Positions 37,979 to 47,893 are shown, numbered from the stretch's first letter. The stretch: 64,000 nucleotides of DNA from Alteromonas portus (GCF_005117025.1 NZ_SWCO01000005.1:682001-746000), one strand, 5' to 3'. Translations and numbers: made by a program. The notes: generated by a model not told the origin, from the letters alone.

Positions 37979-38389
37979 ATGCAACTACCTAGCAGTGACG
38001 AAATTATTGATGATTTAGCGTTCTTCGACGATTGGGAACAGCGTTATCAGTACATCATTGATTTAGGGAAATCTATTCCGGGCTTGCCTGAAGATGCTAA
38101 AACCCCAGAGCGTTTGGTTAAAGGTTGTCAAAGCAGCGTTTGGCTGGTGGAGTCTTACGACGGCAATAAAATCAACTTTGACGTGGACAGCGACGCAGTA
38201 ATCGTTCAAGGCTTACTTGCCTTAGTTCTTGCCGCTTATAATGACAAAGCACCAAAAGATATTTTGGCGTTTGATATCGACGGCTATTTTGAAGCACTAG
38301 ACCTAGAGCGTCATATAACGCCAACCCGCGGTAATGGCTTACGCGCCATTGTGGGTAAAATTCAAGAATTAGCAAGAGCCAACCAATAA
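37979..38389 (+). CDS. sufE: SufE sulfur acceptor
   Basis: 136 residues. Accepts persulfide sulfur from SufS and gives it to SufB. Acceptor cysteine is in VKGCQSSVWLV; other matches are YIIDLGKSIPGL and the C-terminal TPTRGNGLRAIV. AGCGGAAA precedes the ATG at 37979. Last gene of the suf operon; a hairpin lies about 90 bases downstream. Confidence 0.96.
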   Translation: MQLPSSDEIIDDLAFFDDWEQRYQYIIDLGKSIPGLPEDAKTPERLVKGCQSSVWLVESYDGNKINFDVDSDAVIVQGLLALVLAAYNDKAPKDILAFDIDGYFEALDLERHITPTRGNGLRAIVGKIQELARANQ

Positions 38390-38477
38390 GAATCTTGTTT
38401 GTGTGCGAATTAGTCTATTTTTGCCCTTAGTGGTGTTTTATAGATTGATTTTATTATGAATTAACCGCAATATTTGA

Positions 38478-38510
38478 GTGTGAGTTGCAGGTGATATTGT
38501 CAACTCACAC
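38478..38510. repeat. 10-bp inverted repeat after sufE
   Basis: GTGTGAGTTG (38478-38487) and CAACTCACAC (38501-38510) pair perfectly over a 13-base loop. No T tract follows on either strand. Further short inverted segments lie at 38522-38537 (GTCTG/CAGAC). May be an RNA structure or a message end. Confidence 0.5.
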
Positions 38511-38619
38511 CATAAAACAAGGTCTGAAGGAACAGACTAGCAGAAGCTACACTTCACTAATCACTCCCTTCTTAAGACCGAAGTTCATAATAAAATAATA
38601 CATTCGTTAAGGAAATAAG

Positions 38620-38973
38620 ATGAACGAAGCGCAAACTTCTGCAGCGCCTGTATCTAACTCTACGGCAAAAGTCGTATATATCTTGTACATAATAGGGATA
38701 TTCTTCGGCATTACTGGTCTAATCGGCGTTATTATGGCGTACGTCAATAAGTCAGATTCACCAGACTGGCTAGCAAGTCATTATCAGTTTCAAATCAGAA
38801 CATTTTGGATTGGTTTCCTTTACTTGTTTATAGGATCCCTCTTGTCGCTAGTTGTTATTGGTTGGTTTATTATTCTATTTTGGGTAGTTTGGTTAGTAAT
38901 TCGCTGTATTAAAGGTATGAAATCTTTAGATGCGAATCAGCCTCACCCTGACCCAACAACCTGGATGTTCTAA
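38620..38973 (+). CDS. small DUF4870-like membrane protein
   Basis: 117 residues with three hydrophobic segments (about 20-46, 63-82, 82-100) and a polar PHPDPTTWMF end. The pattern VVYILYIIGIFFGITGLIGV, then HYQFQIRTFWIG and IRCIKGMKSLD resembles DUF4870-type inner-membrane proteins. Function unknown. Good ribosome site (AAGGAAA) and its own terminator; looks monocistronic. Confidence 0.8.
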   Translation: MNEAQTSAAPVSNSTAKVVYILYIIGIFFGITGLIGVIMAYVNKSDSPDWLASHYQFQIRTFWIGFLYLFIGSLLSLVVIGWFIILFWVVWLVIRCIKGMKSLDANQPHPDPTTWMF

Positions 38974-38979
38974 AATATT

Positions 38980-39010
38980 AAGCACGCTCCGCAAGAGAGC
39001 GTGCTTTGTT
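38980..39010 (+). terminator. terminator of the DUF4870-like gene
   Basis: AAGCACGCTC (38980-38989) pairs with GAGCGTGCTT (38997-39006) over 7 bases, followed by TGTTTTG. Confidence 0.85.
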
Positions 39011-39135
39011 TTGTGTCTACGCCGTCCCTTCTTACGATGCTCAGAATAATTATTAAAAGTATTGTCATCCTGATGTCACGTTTAACAGTCTATGCTTAAT
39101 ATTTGAATAGAATAAGCCAGATTTTATAAAGACTC

Positions 39136-39164
39136 TGGTCAAGCAAGTATTTATTGCCTATAAT
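39136..39164 (+). promoter_or_regulatory. ndk promoter
   Basis: -35 TGGTCA (39136-39141), 17-base spacer, -10 TATAAT (39159-39164), about 50 bases before the ndk ATG. Confidence 0.55.
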
Positions 39165-39212
39165 TCGCGACCAAAATTTTTAAGATACATACTATTTGTT
39201 TGGAGAGAAAAC

Positions 39213-39644
39213 ATGGCTCTTGAGCGTACTTTTTCGATTATCAAGCCTGATGCGGTAGCTAAAAACGTAATCGGTGCAATTTACAACCGTTTCGAATCTG
39301 CAGGTCTTCGCATCGTGGCATCTAAGATGATCCACATGAGCAAAGAGCAAGCAGAAGGCTTCTATGCAGAACACAAAGAGCGTCCTTTCTTCGGCGCACT
39401 TGTAGACTTCATGACGTCTGGTCCTGTTATGGTTCAAGTTCTAGAAGGCGAAAACGCAGTTCTAGCTAACCGTGAAATCATGGGCGCAACTAACCCAGCT
39501 GATGCAGCTGCAGGTACACTTCGCTCAGATTACGCTGCGTCAATCGACGAAAACGCAGTTCACGGTTCAGACGCTCCTGAGTCAGCAGCACGTGAAATTG
39601 CTTACTTCTTCTCTGAAGAAGAAATCTGCCCACGTACTCGCTAA
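39213..39644 (+). CDS. ndk: nucleoside diphosphate kinase
   Basis: 143 residues, family length. Transfers phosphate between nucleoside tri- and diphosphates through a phosphohistidine. His117 in [12 protein letters not shown] is the active residue, with [12 protein letters not shown] at the N-terminus. GGAGAG precedes the ATG. In E. coli ndk also lies just before rlmN. Own promoter and strong terminator. Confidence 0.98.
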   Translation: MALERTFSIIKPDAVAKNVIGAIYNRFESAGLRIVASKMIHMSKEQAEGFYAEHKERPFFGALVDFMTSGPVMVQVLEGENAVLANREIMGATNPADAAAGTLRSDYAASIDENAVHGSDAPESAAREIAYFFSEEEICPRTR

Positions 39645-39968
39645 GATTACGAAGGTAGGTAAACGGGGCCCTAGGGCCCCGTTTTTGTTTCTAAGCCCTT
39701 CTTAGTGTCTGAGCACGCTTTATGCTGCTTTGCTCGGCGCTCATTTAGGCGAGCTAAACCACGCTTCTCGCGCATCGCCAAACTTAACGTTTCTCTGTGT
39801 TAAATCGGCTTTTTCTCAAATCTCATCTGTGGTAAAATCCGCGCAAATTTTAATCAGCGCTTTTCTTTTTCTTAAATGTCCCTCAGGACATAGTCGAATC
39901 GCTGGTTTTTACACCATTTTCAGCAGTAAGAGGGGGCATCCCTCGAAGGTAAAAGGGTCATCTTATTC
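39645..39968 (+). other. ndk-rlmN intergenic region
   Basis: 324 bases with the ndk terminator at the left. An extended -10 (TGG then TAAAAT, 39830-39838) is a candidate rlmN promoter with a leader of about 125 bases. An overlapping 86-codon frame (39730-39990) has no ribosome site or recognisable protein and is not taken as a gene. Confidence 0.55.
39661..39690 (+). terminator. terminator of ndk
   Basis: AAACGGGGCCC (39661-39671) pairs with GGGCCCCGTTT (39674-39684), followed by T-rich sequence. Confidence 0.92.
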
Positions 39969-41087
39969 ATGGCAAAAACTAACTTATTAAACTTAAATCG
40001 CGAAGGCTTGCGCAATTTCTTCAAAGAAATGGGCGAGAAACCGTTTCGTGCCGATCAGGTAATGAAGTGGATTTACCAACACGGTATCAGCGATTTCGAG
40101 GAAATGAGTAACCTCAATAAAAACCTTCGCGCGATGCTCATTGAAAATTGCGAAATTAAAGCGCCTGAAATTGCATACTTTCAAGAAGCGAGCGACGGCA
40201 CTATTAAGTTTGCACTAACCCTTGAAGGTGGTCAGGAAGTTGAATCTGTCTGGATCCCAGAAACTGACCGTGCAACGCTTTGCGTGTCATCACAGGTAGG
40301 TTGCGCCTTAGAGTGTACTTTCTGCTCAACAGCGCAACAGGGTTTTAATCGTAACCTAAGTGTGAGTGAAATTATTGGTCAGGTATGGCGTGTAGCTACT
40401 TTCCTTGGTCTTTCAAAAGACTCTAGCAAACGTCCTATCACCAACGTAGTAATGATGGGTATGGGTGAGCCACTGCTTAACCTTAAAAACGTTGTACCAG
40501 CCATGGATATTATGCTCGACGATTTCGGTTTCGGTCTGTCTAAACGCCGCGTTACGCTAAGTACATCGGGCGTGGTTCCAGCGCTAGATATGTTGGGTGA
40601 CCAAATTGACGTAGCGTTAGCTATTTCTCTACATGCACCCACCGATGAGTTGCGCAATGAGATCGTGCCTATCAATAAGAAGTACAATATTGAAGCCTTC
40701 TTAGCAGGCGTACGTCGTTATCTGGCCAAATCTAAAGCGAACCAAGGCCGTGTGACGGTAGAATACGTTATGCTTTCAAACATCAATGACAGCACTGAAC
40801 AAGCGCACCAGTTGGCAAAGGTATTGAAAGACACACCTAGTAAAATAAACTTAATACCATTTAATCCATACCCGGGTTCGCCTTATACATGTTCAAGCAA
40901 TTCGCGTATTGATAGATTCGCAAAAGTGCTTATGGAATACGGGTTTACAACCGTTGTGCGTAAAACTCGCGGGGATGATATTGATGCAGCATGCGGTCAA
41001 TTAGTGGGTGATGTGGTAGATAGAACGAAAAGAATGTTAAAAAAACAGGTGAAGGGCGAAGCAATTTCAGTAAAAATGGCCCAATAA
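39969..41087 (+). CDS. rlmN: dual 23S rRNA/tRNA adenine-C2 methyltransferase
   Basis: 372 residues, radical SAM enzyme methylating A2503 of 23S rRNA and A37 of some tRNAs. Cluster motif Cys112-x3-Cys116-x2-Cys119 in [12 protein letters not shown]; the C-terminal methyl-carrying cysteine is in DIDAACGQL. It depends on Fe-S clusters, the product of the neighbouring suf genes. 24 bases before pilW, likely one message. Confidence 0.97.
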   Translation: MAKTNLLNLNREGLRNFFKEMGEKPFRADQVMKWIYQHGISDFEEMSNLNKNLRAMLIENCEIKAPEIAYFQEASDGTIKFALTLEGGQEVESVWIPETDRATLCVSSQVGCALECTFCSTAQQGFNRNLSVSEIIGQVWRVATFLGLSKDSSKRPITNVVMMGMGEPLLNLKNVVPAMDIMLDDFGFGLSKRRVTLSTSGVVPALDMLGDQIDVALAISLHAPTDELRNEIVPINKKYNIEAFLAGVRRYLAKSKANQGRVTVEYVMLSNINDSTEQAHQLAKVLKDTPSKINLIPFNPYPGSPYTCSSNSRIDRFAKVLMEYGFTTVVRKTRGDDIDAACGQLVGDVVDRTKRMLKKQVKGEAISVKMAQ

Positions 41088-41111
41088 TCATCAAGATATT
41101 AGGGTAAGACT

Positions 41112-42296
41112 ATGGTTGCGGGATTGCGAACTTCACTTAAAATTAGCGTATTAAGCATAATTATTTTAACGTCTGGCTGTGTCAGCAACAGCCAGTCAGG
41201 ACTGTATGGCGGTAATTTCGATCATGAAGAAGCCGCCAAAACACGCATGTCTCTCGGTCTTACCTACCTGCAAAACAACAACTATACCCAAGCTAAGAAG
41301 AACCTCGACAAGGCGCTCGCATTCAACCCACGTTCCGCTGATGTGCAATACGCGATGGCGTATTACTATCAATTGGTAGGCGATAATCTTAGAGCGGAAG
41401 AGTACTACGAAACTGCTATAGACCTAGCGCCGAACGATGGTGATATTGCTAATAGTTACGGTGCGTTTAAATGCCAAAACGGCGAATATGAAAAAGCCAA
41501 AGCGTATTTCTTTAATGCCATAAATAATCGCCTCTATGCAAACGCAGCGCAAACGTATGAAAACCTAGCGTTGTGTGCGCAAAGCCAAGGTAAGCTTGAT
41601 GAAGCAATCAGCTATTTTCAGGATGCGCTAAAGCATCAACCAGCCCGTGGCAAAAGCTTATTTTTGCTAAGCGAACTTTATACTGTTTCAGAACAGTGGG
41701 AGCTAGCTGAATCTACGCTTCGTAAATATGAGCGGGTCTCCAAAGTAACGCCTGATTCCTTATGGTTGGCCTATGAAATAGCTAAAGGCAAAGGTGATGT
41801 GGAAACGGCGACGGGATATGGCGAAATGTTGGTATCTCTGTTTCCCGAGAGTGAATTAACGAAACGCTATTTAGCTCAGCGCGATAATCTGCAAAGCAAA
41901 ATGGTTAAAACGGTTAAGTCTTCTTCTGATCAAACGCCTAAACAAGCCACTAGCGACCGCAGCGAACCGGCGACTGCTCAACAAGAAGCGAAGATGGAAG
42001 TAGCTGAGCCAACGACTTCTAGTGAAGACACTATAGAACAACAGAACGAAGGTTCTAGCGACGGACAAACACTGTCCGCTAATGTTGTAGCCGATGATAA
42101 AAAGCAAAATGCTGAATTATCTGCGCAAAGTGATAAATTCCATGTAGTAAAAGAAGGTGAAAACTTATATCGTATTTCTTTATTGCACAATATCAAAATG
42201 GCGACACTGCAAGAGTGGAATAACCTAGAAAATACTGGCGCTATTATTGCTGGTCAGACGCTTTGGTTAGTACCACCTAGTATGCAGGAGGAATAA
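41112..42296 (+). CDS. pilW: PilW/PilF type IV pilus lipoprotein with C-terminal LysM
   Basis: 394 residues. Lipobox LTSGC (Cys23) makes it a lipoprotein. TPR repeats run from about residue 45 to 250 (RMSLGLTYLQNNNYTQAKKN and later copies), as in PilF/PilW, which helps the secretin PilQ assemble in the outer membrane. Then a Ser/Thr/Glu-rich linker and a LysM domain (about 342-390, FHVVKEGENLYRISLLHNI) that should bind peptidoglycan. Common PilF proteins of about 250 residues lack this domain. Sits in the usual rlmN-pilW-rodZ order. Confidence 0.9.
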   Translation: MVAGLRTSLKISVLSIIILTSGCVSNSQSGLYGGNFDHEEAAKTRMSLGLTYLQNNNYTQAKKNLDKALAFNPRSADVQYAMAYYYQLVGDNLRAEEYYETAIDLAPNDGDIANSYGAFKCQNGEYEKAKAYFFNAINNRLYANAAQTYENLALCAQSQGKLDEAISYFQDALKHQPARGKSLFLLSELYTVSEQWELAESTLRKYERVSKVTPDSLWLAYEIAKGKGDVETATGYGEMLVSLFPESELTKRYLAQRDNLQSKMVKTVKSSSDQTPKQATSDRSEPATAQQEAKMEVAEPTTSSEDTIEQQNEGSSDGQTLSANVVADDKKQNAELSAQSDKFHVVKEGENLYRISLLHNIKMATLQEWNNLENTGAIIAGQTLWLVPPSMQEE

Positions 42297-42302
42297 GGTT
42301 TA

Positions 42303-43334
42303 ATGGTGTCAGAAGAAAAAGCGAATCAAGAAGTTACTTCGCAACAACAAGAAAACACGCCAAGTCCAGGGGCAATGCTTAAAGCGCGCCGTGAAACGCT
42401 AGGTTTGTCTCAACAAGATATTGCTGATAAATTATTTTTGAAAGCTAAACAAATCAATGATTTAGAGAGTGATGTCATTGATGAAAAGTCTTCGGTGACT
42501 TTTACGAAAGGATACGTGAGAAATTATGCTAAACAATTGGGTATGAATTCTCATGAGGTTATTGAAGCGTTTGAACGCTTTCATAATCAAACATCCGTGC
42601 CTTCATCTGAGAAGCTACAAAGTTTTTCAAAGCGTGTCGCAAAACAGACACACGATGATCGTTGGATGATGGTTACATACGTAATCTTATTTCTTATTAT
42701 TGCTGGCGTAGTAGTGTGGTGGTATCAACAGCCAAGTGACGATGCGGTTTCTGACCTGCCGTTAAATGAAGCCGTCAAGCGAGAAGCTGCTAATACACCT
42801 GTTCCCTCTTCGAATACTGGCACAAGCAGTGACACCAATGATTTATTATCATCTGCAAACGACTCAGCCGAAAGCGACCCGCTAGATACTAGCGCAAGCA
42901 CAGACTCAGCGACCAGCGGCGCATTCAGCGAACAAGACAACGGCTTTACCCAAGACGGGAGCTTGAATGACGGCGCAATTTCAGCACCAGATACAGAGGT
43001 CGATGATAGTAACAACCTTACTGCTCTTGTTAATGATACCAATAGTAACGAATTATCATCCAGCCTTAATGTAACTAGTCAGGCAGATGCCGCGCCAATT
43101 GCTATGGTATTCACTTTCGACGATGACTGTTGGGTTAATATAAAAGACGCGTCTGGTGAAGCGATAGCCTACGGTGTGAAGCAAAAAGGCCGTGTGATGG
43201 AAATTCAAGGCGTTCCGCCTGTTGAAGTTACGCTCGGTGCACCGGATAATGTGCGCATATCAGTTAACGGCGACGCTGTAGATATTTCTTCATATCAAAA
43301 TGGTAAAACAGCTCGCTTTGTACTTCCTTTATAG
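42303..43334 (+). CDS. rodZ: cell-shape protein RodZ
   Basis: 343 residues. Helix-turn-helix of the Xre type (about 22-85: LKARRETLGLSQQDIADKLF), one transmembrane helix (121-140), a Ser/Asp-rich periplasmic linker and a C-terminal beta domain (DUF4115, FTFDDDCWVNIKDASGEAI). RodZ ties MreB filaments to the wall machinery. Six bases after pilW and eight before ispG, indicating one operon. Confidence 0.95.
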   Translation: MVSEEKANQEVTSQQQENTPSPGAMLKARRETLGLSQQDIADKLFLKAKQINDLESDVIDEKSSVTFTKGYVRNYAKQLGMNSHEVIEAFERFHNQTSVPSSEKLQSFSKRVAKQTHDDRWMMVTYVILFLIIAGVVVWWYQQPSDDAVSDLPLNEAVKREAANTPVPSSNTGTSSDTNDLLSSANDSAESDPLDTSASTDSATSGAFSEQDNGFTQDGSLNDGAISAPDTEVDDSNNLTALVNDTNSNELSSSLNVTSQADAAPIAMVFTFDDDCWVNIKDASGEAIAYGVKQKGRVMEIQGVPPVEVTLGAPDNVRISVNGDAVDISSYQNGKTARFVLPL

Positions 43335-43342
43335 GTAATTAG

Positions 43343-44461
43343 ATGTTTGCAGAAAGCCCTATTAAGCGCAGAAAGTCAACGCGTATTAATGTAGGTAATG
43401 TTCCCATTGGTGATGGTGCTCCCATTGCCGTTCAATCAATGACCAATACTCGCACTACAGACGTAGCGGCGACTGTCGATCAAATAAACCGTATTGTTGC
43501 TGTGGGTGGCGAGATCGTTCGCGTATCTGTTCCTACTATGGAAGCAGCGGAAGCATTTAAAGAAATTAAAAAGCAGGTGGCTGTGCCACTTGTGGCTGAC
43601 ATTCACTTCGACTATCGCATTGCGCTTAAAGTAGCGGAATACGGTGTGGACTGCCTGCGCATCAATCCGGGAAATATCGGTAACATGGAGCGAGTACGTT
43701 CGGTTGTCGATTGTGCAAAAGACAAAAACATCCCTATCCGAATTGGTGTAAACGGTGGCTCGTTAGAAAAAGATTTACAAGAAAAGTATGGCGAGCCAAC
43801 GCCTGAAGCGCTAGTTGAATCCGCAATGCGTCATGTGGACATCCTCGACAAGCTCAACTTTGATCAATTCAAAGTCAGCGTAAAAGCGTCAGATGTTTTC
43901 TTAGCCGTTGGCGCCTATCGTTTATTGGCTCAAAAAATAGACCAGCCGCTTCACCTCGGTATTACCGAAGCTGGCGGCCAGCGTGCCGGCGCCGTGAAGA
44001 GTGCAGTGGGGCTTGGTATGCTATTAGCTGAAGGTATTGGCGATACACTTCGTGTTTCGTTAGCGGCCGATCCAGTGGAAGAAATTAAAGTAGGCTTCGA
44101 TATATTAAAGTCACTGCGTATTCGCTCACGGGGTATCAATTTCATTGCTTGCCCAAGCTGTTCAAGACAAGAGTTCGATGTAATCGGCACAGTGAATGCT
44201 CTTGAGCAGCGATTAGAAGATATTCTTACGCCAATGGACGTTTCTATCATCGGTTGCGTGGTTAACGGCCCAGGTGAAGCCGAAGTGTCTGATTTGGGCC
44301 TTACCGGGGCACGTAATATGAGTGGCCTATACGAAGACGGTAAGCGCGTTAAAGAGCGTCTTCCTAATGACGATTTGGTTGATAAGCTAGAAGCTAAAAT
44401 TCGTGCCAAGGCATCGCGTATGAGTGAACAAAATAAAATTCAGGTATCAGTCAAAGACTAA
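43343..44461 (+). CDS. ispG: 4-hydroxy-3-methylbut-2-enyl-diphosphate synthase
   Basis: 372 residues. Fe-S enzyme of the MEP isoprenoid pathway. Start [20 protein letters not shown], cluster cysteines in [11 protein letters not shown] and [12 protein letters not shown] are as expected. Follows rodZ closely and ends at a terminator before hisS. Another Fe-S client near the suf genes. Confidence 0.97.
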   Translation: MFAESPIKRRKSTRINVGNVPIGDGAPIAVQSMTNTRTTDVAATVDQINRIVAVGGEIVRVSVPTMEAAEAFKEIKKQVAVPLVADIHFDYRIALKVAEYGVDCLRINPGNIGNMERVRSVVDCAKDKNIPIRIGVNGGSLEKDLQEKYGEPTPEALVESAMRHVDILDKLNFDQFKVSVKASDVFLAVGAYRLLAQKIDQPLHLGITEAGGQRAGAVKSAVGLGMLLAEGIGDTLRVSLAADPVEEIKVGFDILKSLRIRSRGINFIACPSCSRQEFDVIGTVNALEQRLEDILTPMDVSIIGCVVNGPGEAEVSDLGLTGARNMSGLYEDGKRVKERLPNDDLVDKLEAKIRAKASRMSEQNKIQVSVKD

Positions 44462-44476
44462 GGCATTTTTTGTTCA

Positions 44477-44516
44477 TTGTTGTTTACTCCCAAAGCCCCT
44501 ATAATGCGGGGCTTTT
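44477..44516 (+). terminator. terminator of ispG with hisS -10 in its loop
   Basis: AAAGCCCC (44492-44499) pairs with GGGGCTTT (44508-44515), followed by T. The 8-base loop TATAATGC contains a perfect -10 hexamer (44500-44505); a partial -35, TTGTTG (44477-44482), lies 17 bases upstream. The element may both end the ispG message and start hisS. Confidence 0.7.
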
Positions 44517-44543
44517 CACTATTTAGCAGTATGAGAATTTCAC

Positions 44544-45827
44544 GTGGCTAAGACTATTCAGGCAATTCGAGGCATGAATGACTGCCTACCGGAGATTTCC
44601 GGTACATGGCAGAAGGTAGAATCTGTACTTCGTCAGGTTGTGGCGAGTTATGGTTACCAAGAAATACGCACACCCATCGTTGAAAGCACCGACTTATTCA
44701 AACGTTCTATCGGAGAAGTGACCGATATCGTTGAGAAAGAAATGTATACCTTCGAAGATAGAAATGGCGACAGTTTAACGCTGCGTCCAGAAGGTACGGC
44801 AAGTTGCGTGCGCGCGGGTAACGAACATGGTTTATTGTACAACCAGCAGCAACGCCTATGGTACATGGGACCAATGTTCCGTCATGAACGCCCACAGAAA
44901 GGTCGCTATCGCCAGTTCCATCAGTTCGGTGTAGAGACCTATGGAATGGACGGCCCTGACATCGACTTAGAAGTCATCCTTCTTAGTGCACGCTTTTGGA
45001 AAGCTTTTGGTATTGAGCAACACGTCAAACTTCAAATAAATACCTTAGGTTCAAATGAAGCTCGCGCTGCATATCGCGATACGCTGGTTGAATTCCTAAA
45101 AGCGCGTGCAGACCAGCTCGACGAAGATTCACTGCGTCGACTTGAAACGAATCCACTTCGCGTACTTGATTCAAAGAACCCTGACGTTCAGGCCGCTATA
45201 GCCGACGCGCCAGCGCTAATTGACCACCTTGACGAAGAATCTAAAGTACATTTTGAAACCTTGTGTTCGCGCTTAACGCAAGCAGGTATTGAGTTTGAAA
45301 TTAATCCTCAACTAGTGCGCGGATTAGATTACTACAACCGTACAGTGTTTGAGTGGGTAACAGACAGCCTGGGAGCCCAAGGTACAGTGTGTGCCGGTGG
45401 TCGATACGATGGTTTGGTAGAGCAACTAGGCGGTAAAGCAACGCCTGCGGTTGGTTTTGCTATGGGTATTGAACGTTTGGTACTGTTGTTAACCACGTTA
45501 ACCGAAGAAGGTCAGGACTCAAGTTTCGCAGACGTTTACGTAACGGCGATGGGCGAAGAGGCACAGTCTTACGCTGTTGAAGTAGCAGAACATCTTCGAA
45601 ATACGCTTCCTAATACACGCATAATGATGCACTGTGGCGGCGGCAACTTTAAAAAACAACTAAAGCGTGCAGATAAAACAGGTGCACGTTTAGCGCTGCT
45701 TTTAGGTAATGACGAAATGCAGTCTCGCGAAGTCGGTGTTAAACCACTACGCGATGGTCAAGAACAAGTGACAGTCAGCTTCGATACCTTATCTGATAAG
45801 GTTGCAGAGATGCTGGGTGCAAAATAA
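44544..45827 (+). CDS. hisS: histidyl-tRNA synthetase
   Basis: 427 residues, class II synthetase. Motif 2 region [20 protein letters not shown], histidine-specific [12 protein letters not shown] and CAGGRYDGL, motif 3 [10 protein letters not shown]. Starts at a GTG (44544), giving a leader of about 30 bases if the -10 at 44500 is used. Twelve bases before yfgM. Confidence 0.97.
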   Translation: MAKTIQAIRGMNDCLPEISGTWQKVESVLRQVVASYGYQEIRTPIVESTDLFKRSIGEVTDIVEKEMYTFEDRNGDSLTLRPEGTASCVRAGNEHGLLYNQQQRLWYMGPMFRHERPQKGRYRQFHQFGVETYGMDGPDIDLEVILLSARFWKAFGIEQHVKLQINTLGSNEARAAYRDTLVEFLKARADQLDEDSLRRLETNPLRVLDSKNPDVQAAIADAPALIDHLDEESKVHFETLCSRLTQAGIEFEINPQLVRGLDYYNRTVFEWVTDSLGAQGTVCAGGRYDGLVEQLGGKATPAVGFAMGIERLVLLLTTLTEEGQDSSFADVYVTAMGEEAQSYAVEVAEHLRNTLPNTRIMMHCGGGNFKKQLKRADKTGARLALLLGNDEMQSREVGVKPLRDGQEQVTVSFDTLSDKVAEMLGAK

Positions 45828-45839
45828 AAAGAGGACATC

Positions 45840-46460
45840 ATGGAACAGTTCGCAACAGAAGAACAACAAGTAGAAGCGATTAAACGTTTTTGGAAAGAGC
45901 ACGGTACTGCAATTATCGTGGGTGCAGCGCTTGGTCTAGGTGGCCTATGGGGCTGGAGAGCGTATTCAGAAGCGCAAATTGAAACTAAAGAAGCAGCATC
46001 GGTTGCCTATCAAAATGCCGTTGAAACATTTGGTACTGATGGCAGCGATGCAAAAGTTAAAGCTTTTATTGAAGAGAACAAAGACAGCGGTTATGCGAGC
46101 ATTGCGAGTCTTCTTGCTGCTAAGCAAGCGGTAGATGCCGGTGATTTAGATGCCGCAGCTTCTCACCTAAATAGCGTTGTAACCTTTGCCGAAAATGATG
46201 AATTGAAAGTGCTTGCTTCACTTCGTTTGTCTCGCGTGCAAATTGAAATGAACCAGCTGGACGCGGCGTTGTCTACGCTTAGCAATGTAACAAACGACGC
46301 ATTTGCAGCAGAAGTTTCTGAATTAAAAGGCGATGTGTATCAAAAACAAGGCAAGTTTGACGATGCTCGCTTAGCTTATTCAAATGCGTTAGAAAAAAAT
46401 GCCAATAATCCGCTTTTACAAATGAAGCTAGATAACCTATCGGTATCTGCTGCGCAGTAA
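45840..46460 (+). CDS. yfgM: YfgM, TPR membrane protein of the Sec periplasmic side
   Basis: 206 residues. N-terminal cytoplasmic part (MEQFATEEQQVEAIKRFWKE), one helix (about 20-40: GTAIIVGAALGLGGLWGW) and a periplasmic TPR domain. In E. coli YfgM joins PpiD at SecYEG and affects the Rcs response. Same hisS-yfgM-bamB-der order as E. coli. Confidence 0.95.
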   Translation: MEQFATEEQQVEAIKRFWKEHGTAIIVGAALGLGGLWGWRAYSEAQIETKEAASVAYQNAVETFGTDGSDAKVKAFIEENKDSGYASIASLLAAKQAVDAGDLDAAASHLNSVVTFAENDELKVLASLRLSRVQIEMNQLDAALSTLSNVTNDAFAAEVSELKGDVYQKQGKFDDARLAYSNALEKNANNPLLQMKLDNLSVSAAQ

Positions 46461-46504
46461 GCGAAAGCCTTAGGGCTGGTATAAATAATAAAGAGGTACG
46501 CAAT

Positions 46505-47764
46505 TTGTTTCACAACACGTGTGGCCGTAAAGGTCGATTTGCTCGCACGATAGGTATGGCACTCGCGGTGTCTATCACAATGTCTGGCTGCTCTACTATT
46601 TCAGACTGGTTTGCTGATGACGAGGAATTAGAAATTCGTCGTTTAAAGCCAATTGAAGCTAAGTTTACGCCTGAATTAGTATGGGACCGTGATATTGGTG
46701 ATGGTGTTGACCATTACTTCTCTCGTCTTCGTCCAGTGTACGCCTACAATAAGCTTTTTGCCGCTGATCGTCACGGCGTGGTTGTTGCGATGGAGCCGGA
46801 AACAGGAAAGGTATTGTGGGAAAAAGATTTCGCACAATTTCGTTCTGAAGGCATGCTAAGTTCGGTAACTAAACTTTGGCGTAGTGGTGAAACAGCACGT
46901 ATCGGCGGTATCTCTGTTGCCGATAGACACGTATTTATTGGTACTGAAAATGGCTACATAGCCGCAATGGACGCAGAAACTGGCGAACTTGTGTGGGAAG
47001 CGACAGTGCCTGGGGAAATTCTTGCCGCTCCGGCTGCAGATGAAGGTATCTTAGTGGTTAACACAGGTGCAGGCAGCTTGTTTGGTTTTAATACCCGTAC
47101 CGGTGAACAAATGTGGCGACACGAAGGTGATACGCCTCCGCTAACGCTTCGTGGTATCTCTGGCCCTATTGCGTCGAACGGTGGTGCTATCGTGGGTACA
47201 CCTACTGGTAAGATTCAAGTAAACCTTATTGAAACTGGTGTGCTTGCATGGGAAACAGTTATTGCAACGCCCTCTGGTGCAACCGAGCTTGAACGAATTG
47301 TTGATATCGATACTACGCCAGTGCTATATGGCGGCACGATTTATACGGTTTCATACAATGGAACCTTGGCAGCTGTAGAGCTTCGCTCGGGGCGTGTTAT
47401 CTGGAAGCGTGAATACGCATCGTTTCGTAACCTGAATATTGACGGAAATAAAATTTTCGTTGTAGATAATAACTCTAATGTTTATGCCCTTGATAGACGA
47501 AACGGTGTAGAGCTGTGGTCTCAAGGGTTACTTAAACAGCGTTCACTCACCGCAGCAACGCCAGTGGGAGAGTACATCGTAGTTGGCGATAACTGGGGCT
47601 TCTTGCACTGGATTGAACAGGAATCTGGTCAAGTCGTTGCCCGATTAGATGTTGGTGGTGATGACGAAGACGATGCTATTTTCGCAGAGCCGCTTAATGT
47701 TGACGGCAATATTATTGCCGTAACCCGAAATGGGGTAGTTGTTTCGGTTCGTACTCCGAAGTAG
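46505..47764 (+). CDS. bamB: outer-membrane assembly lipoprotein BamB
   Basis: 419 residues. PQQ-like eight-bladed beta-propeller subunit of the BAM complex inserting outer-membrane proteins. Lipobox MSGC (Cys29), then repeats ending in motifs such as GKVLWEKDF, GELVWEATV and GRVIWKREY. The TTG start at 46505 has AGAGG 8 bases before it and supplies the basic residues a signal peptide needs; the next ATG (46556) would not. Terminator follows. Confidence 0.95.
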   Translation: MFHNTCGRKGRFARTIGMALAVSITMSGCSTISDWFADDEELEIRRLKPIEAKFTPELVWDRDIGDGVDHYFSRLRPVYAYNKLFAADRHGVVVAMEPETGKVLWEKDFAQFRSEGMLSSVTKLWRSGETARIGGISVADRHVFIGTENGYIAAMDAETGELVWEATVPGEILAAPAADEGILVVNTGAGSLFGFNTRTGEQMWRHEGDTPPLTLRGISGPIASNGGAIVGTPTGKIQVNLIETGVLAWETVIATPSGATELERIVDIDTTPVLYGGTIYTVSYNGTLAAVELRSGRVIWKREYASFRNLNIDGNKIFVVDNNSNVYALDRRNGVELWSQGLLKQRSLTAATPVGEYIVVGDNWGFLHWIEQESGQVVARLDVGGDDEDDAIFAEPLNVDGNIIAVTRNGVVVSVRTPK

Positions 47765-47790
47765 TTATACACAATATTTAAAATTTTATG

Positions 47791-47823
47791 GGCGTTACAA
47801 GTGTGGCTTGTAACGCCTTTTTT
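47791..47823 (+). terminator. terminator of bamB
   Basis: GGCGTTACAAG (47791-47801) pairs with CTTGTAACGCC (47807-47817), loop of 5 bases, then six T. Confidence 0.93.
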
Positions 47824-47893
47824 ATAATCTGTTTCACTTATCAATGAATGTAACATCGTTACCAAAGCGTACTTTCTTCGTCGTACTGAACTC

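Noticed and set aside
39730..39990. 86-codon plus-strand frame overlapping the rlmN start
   Set aside because: No ribosome site, no family match, and it overlaps the rlmN promoter area and start in another frame.
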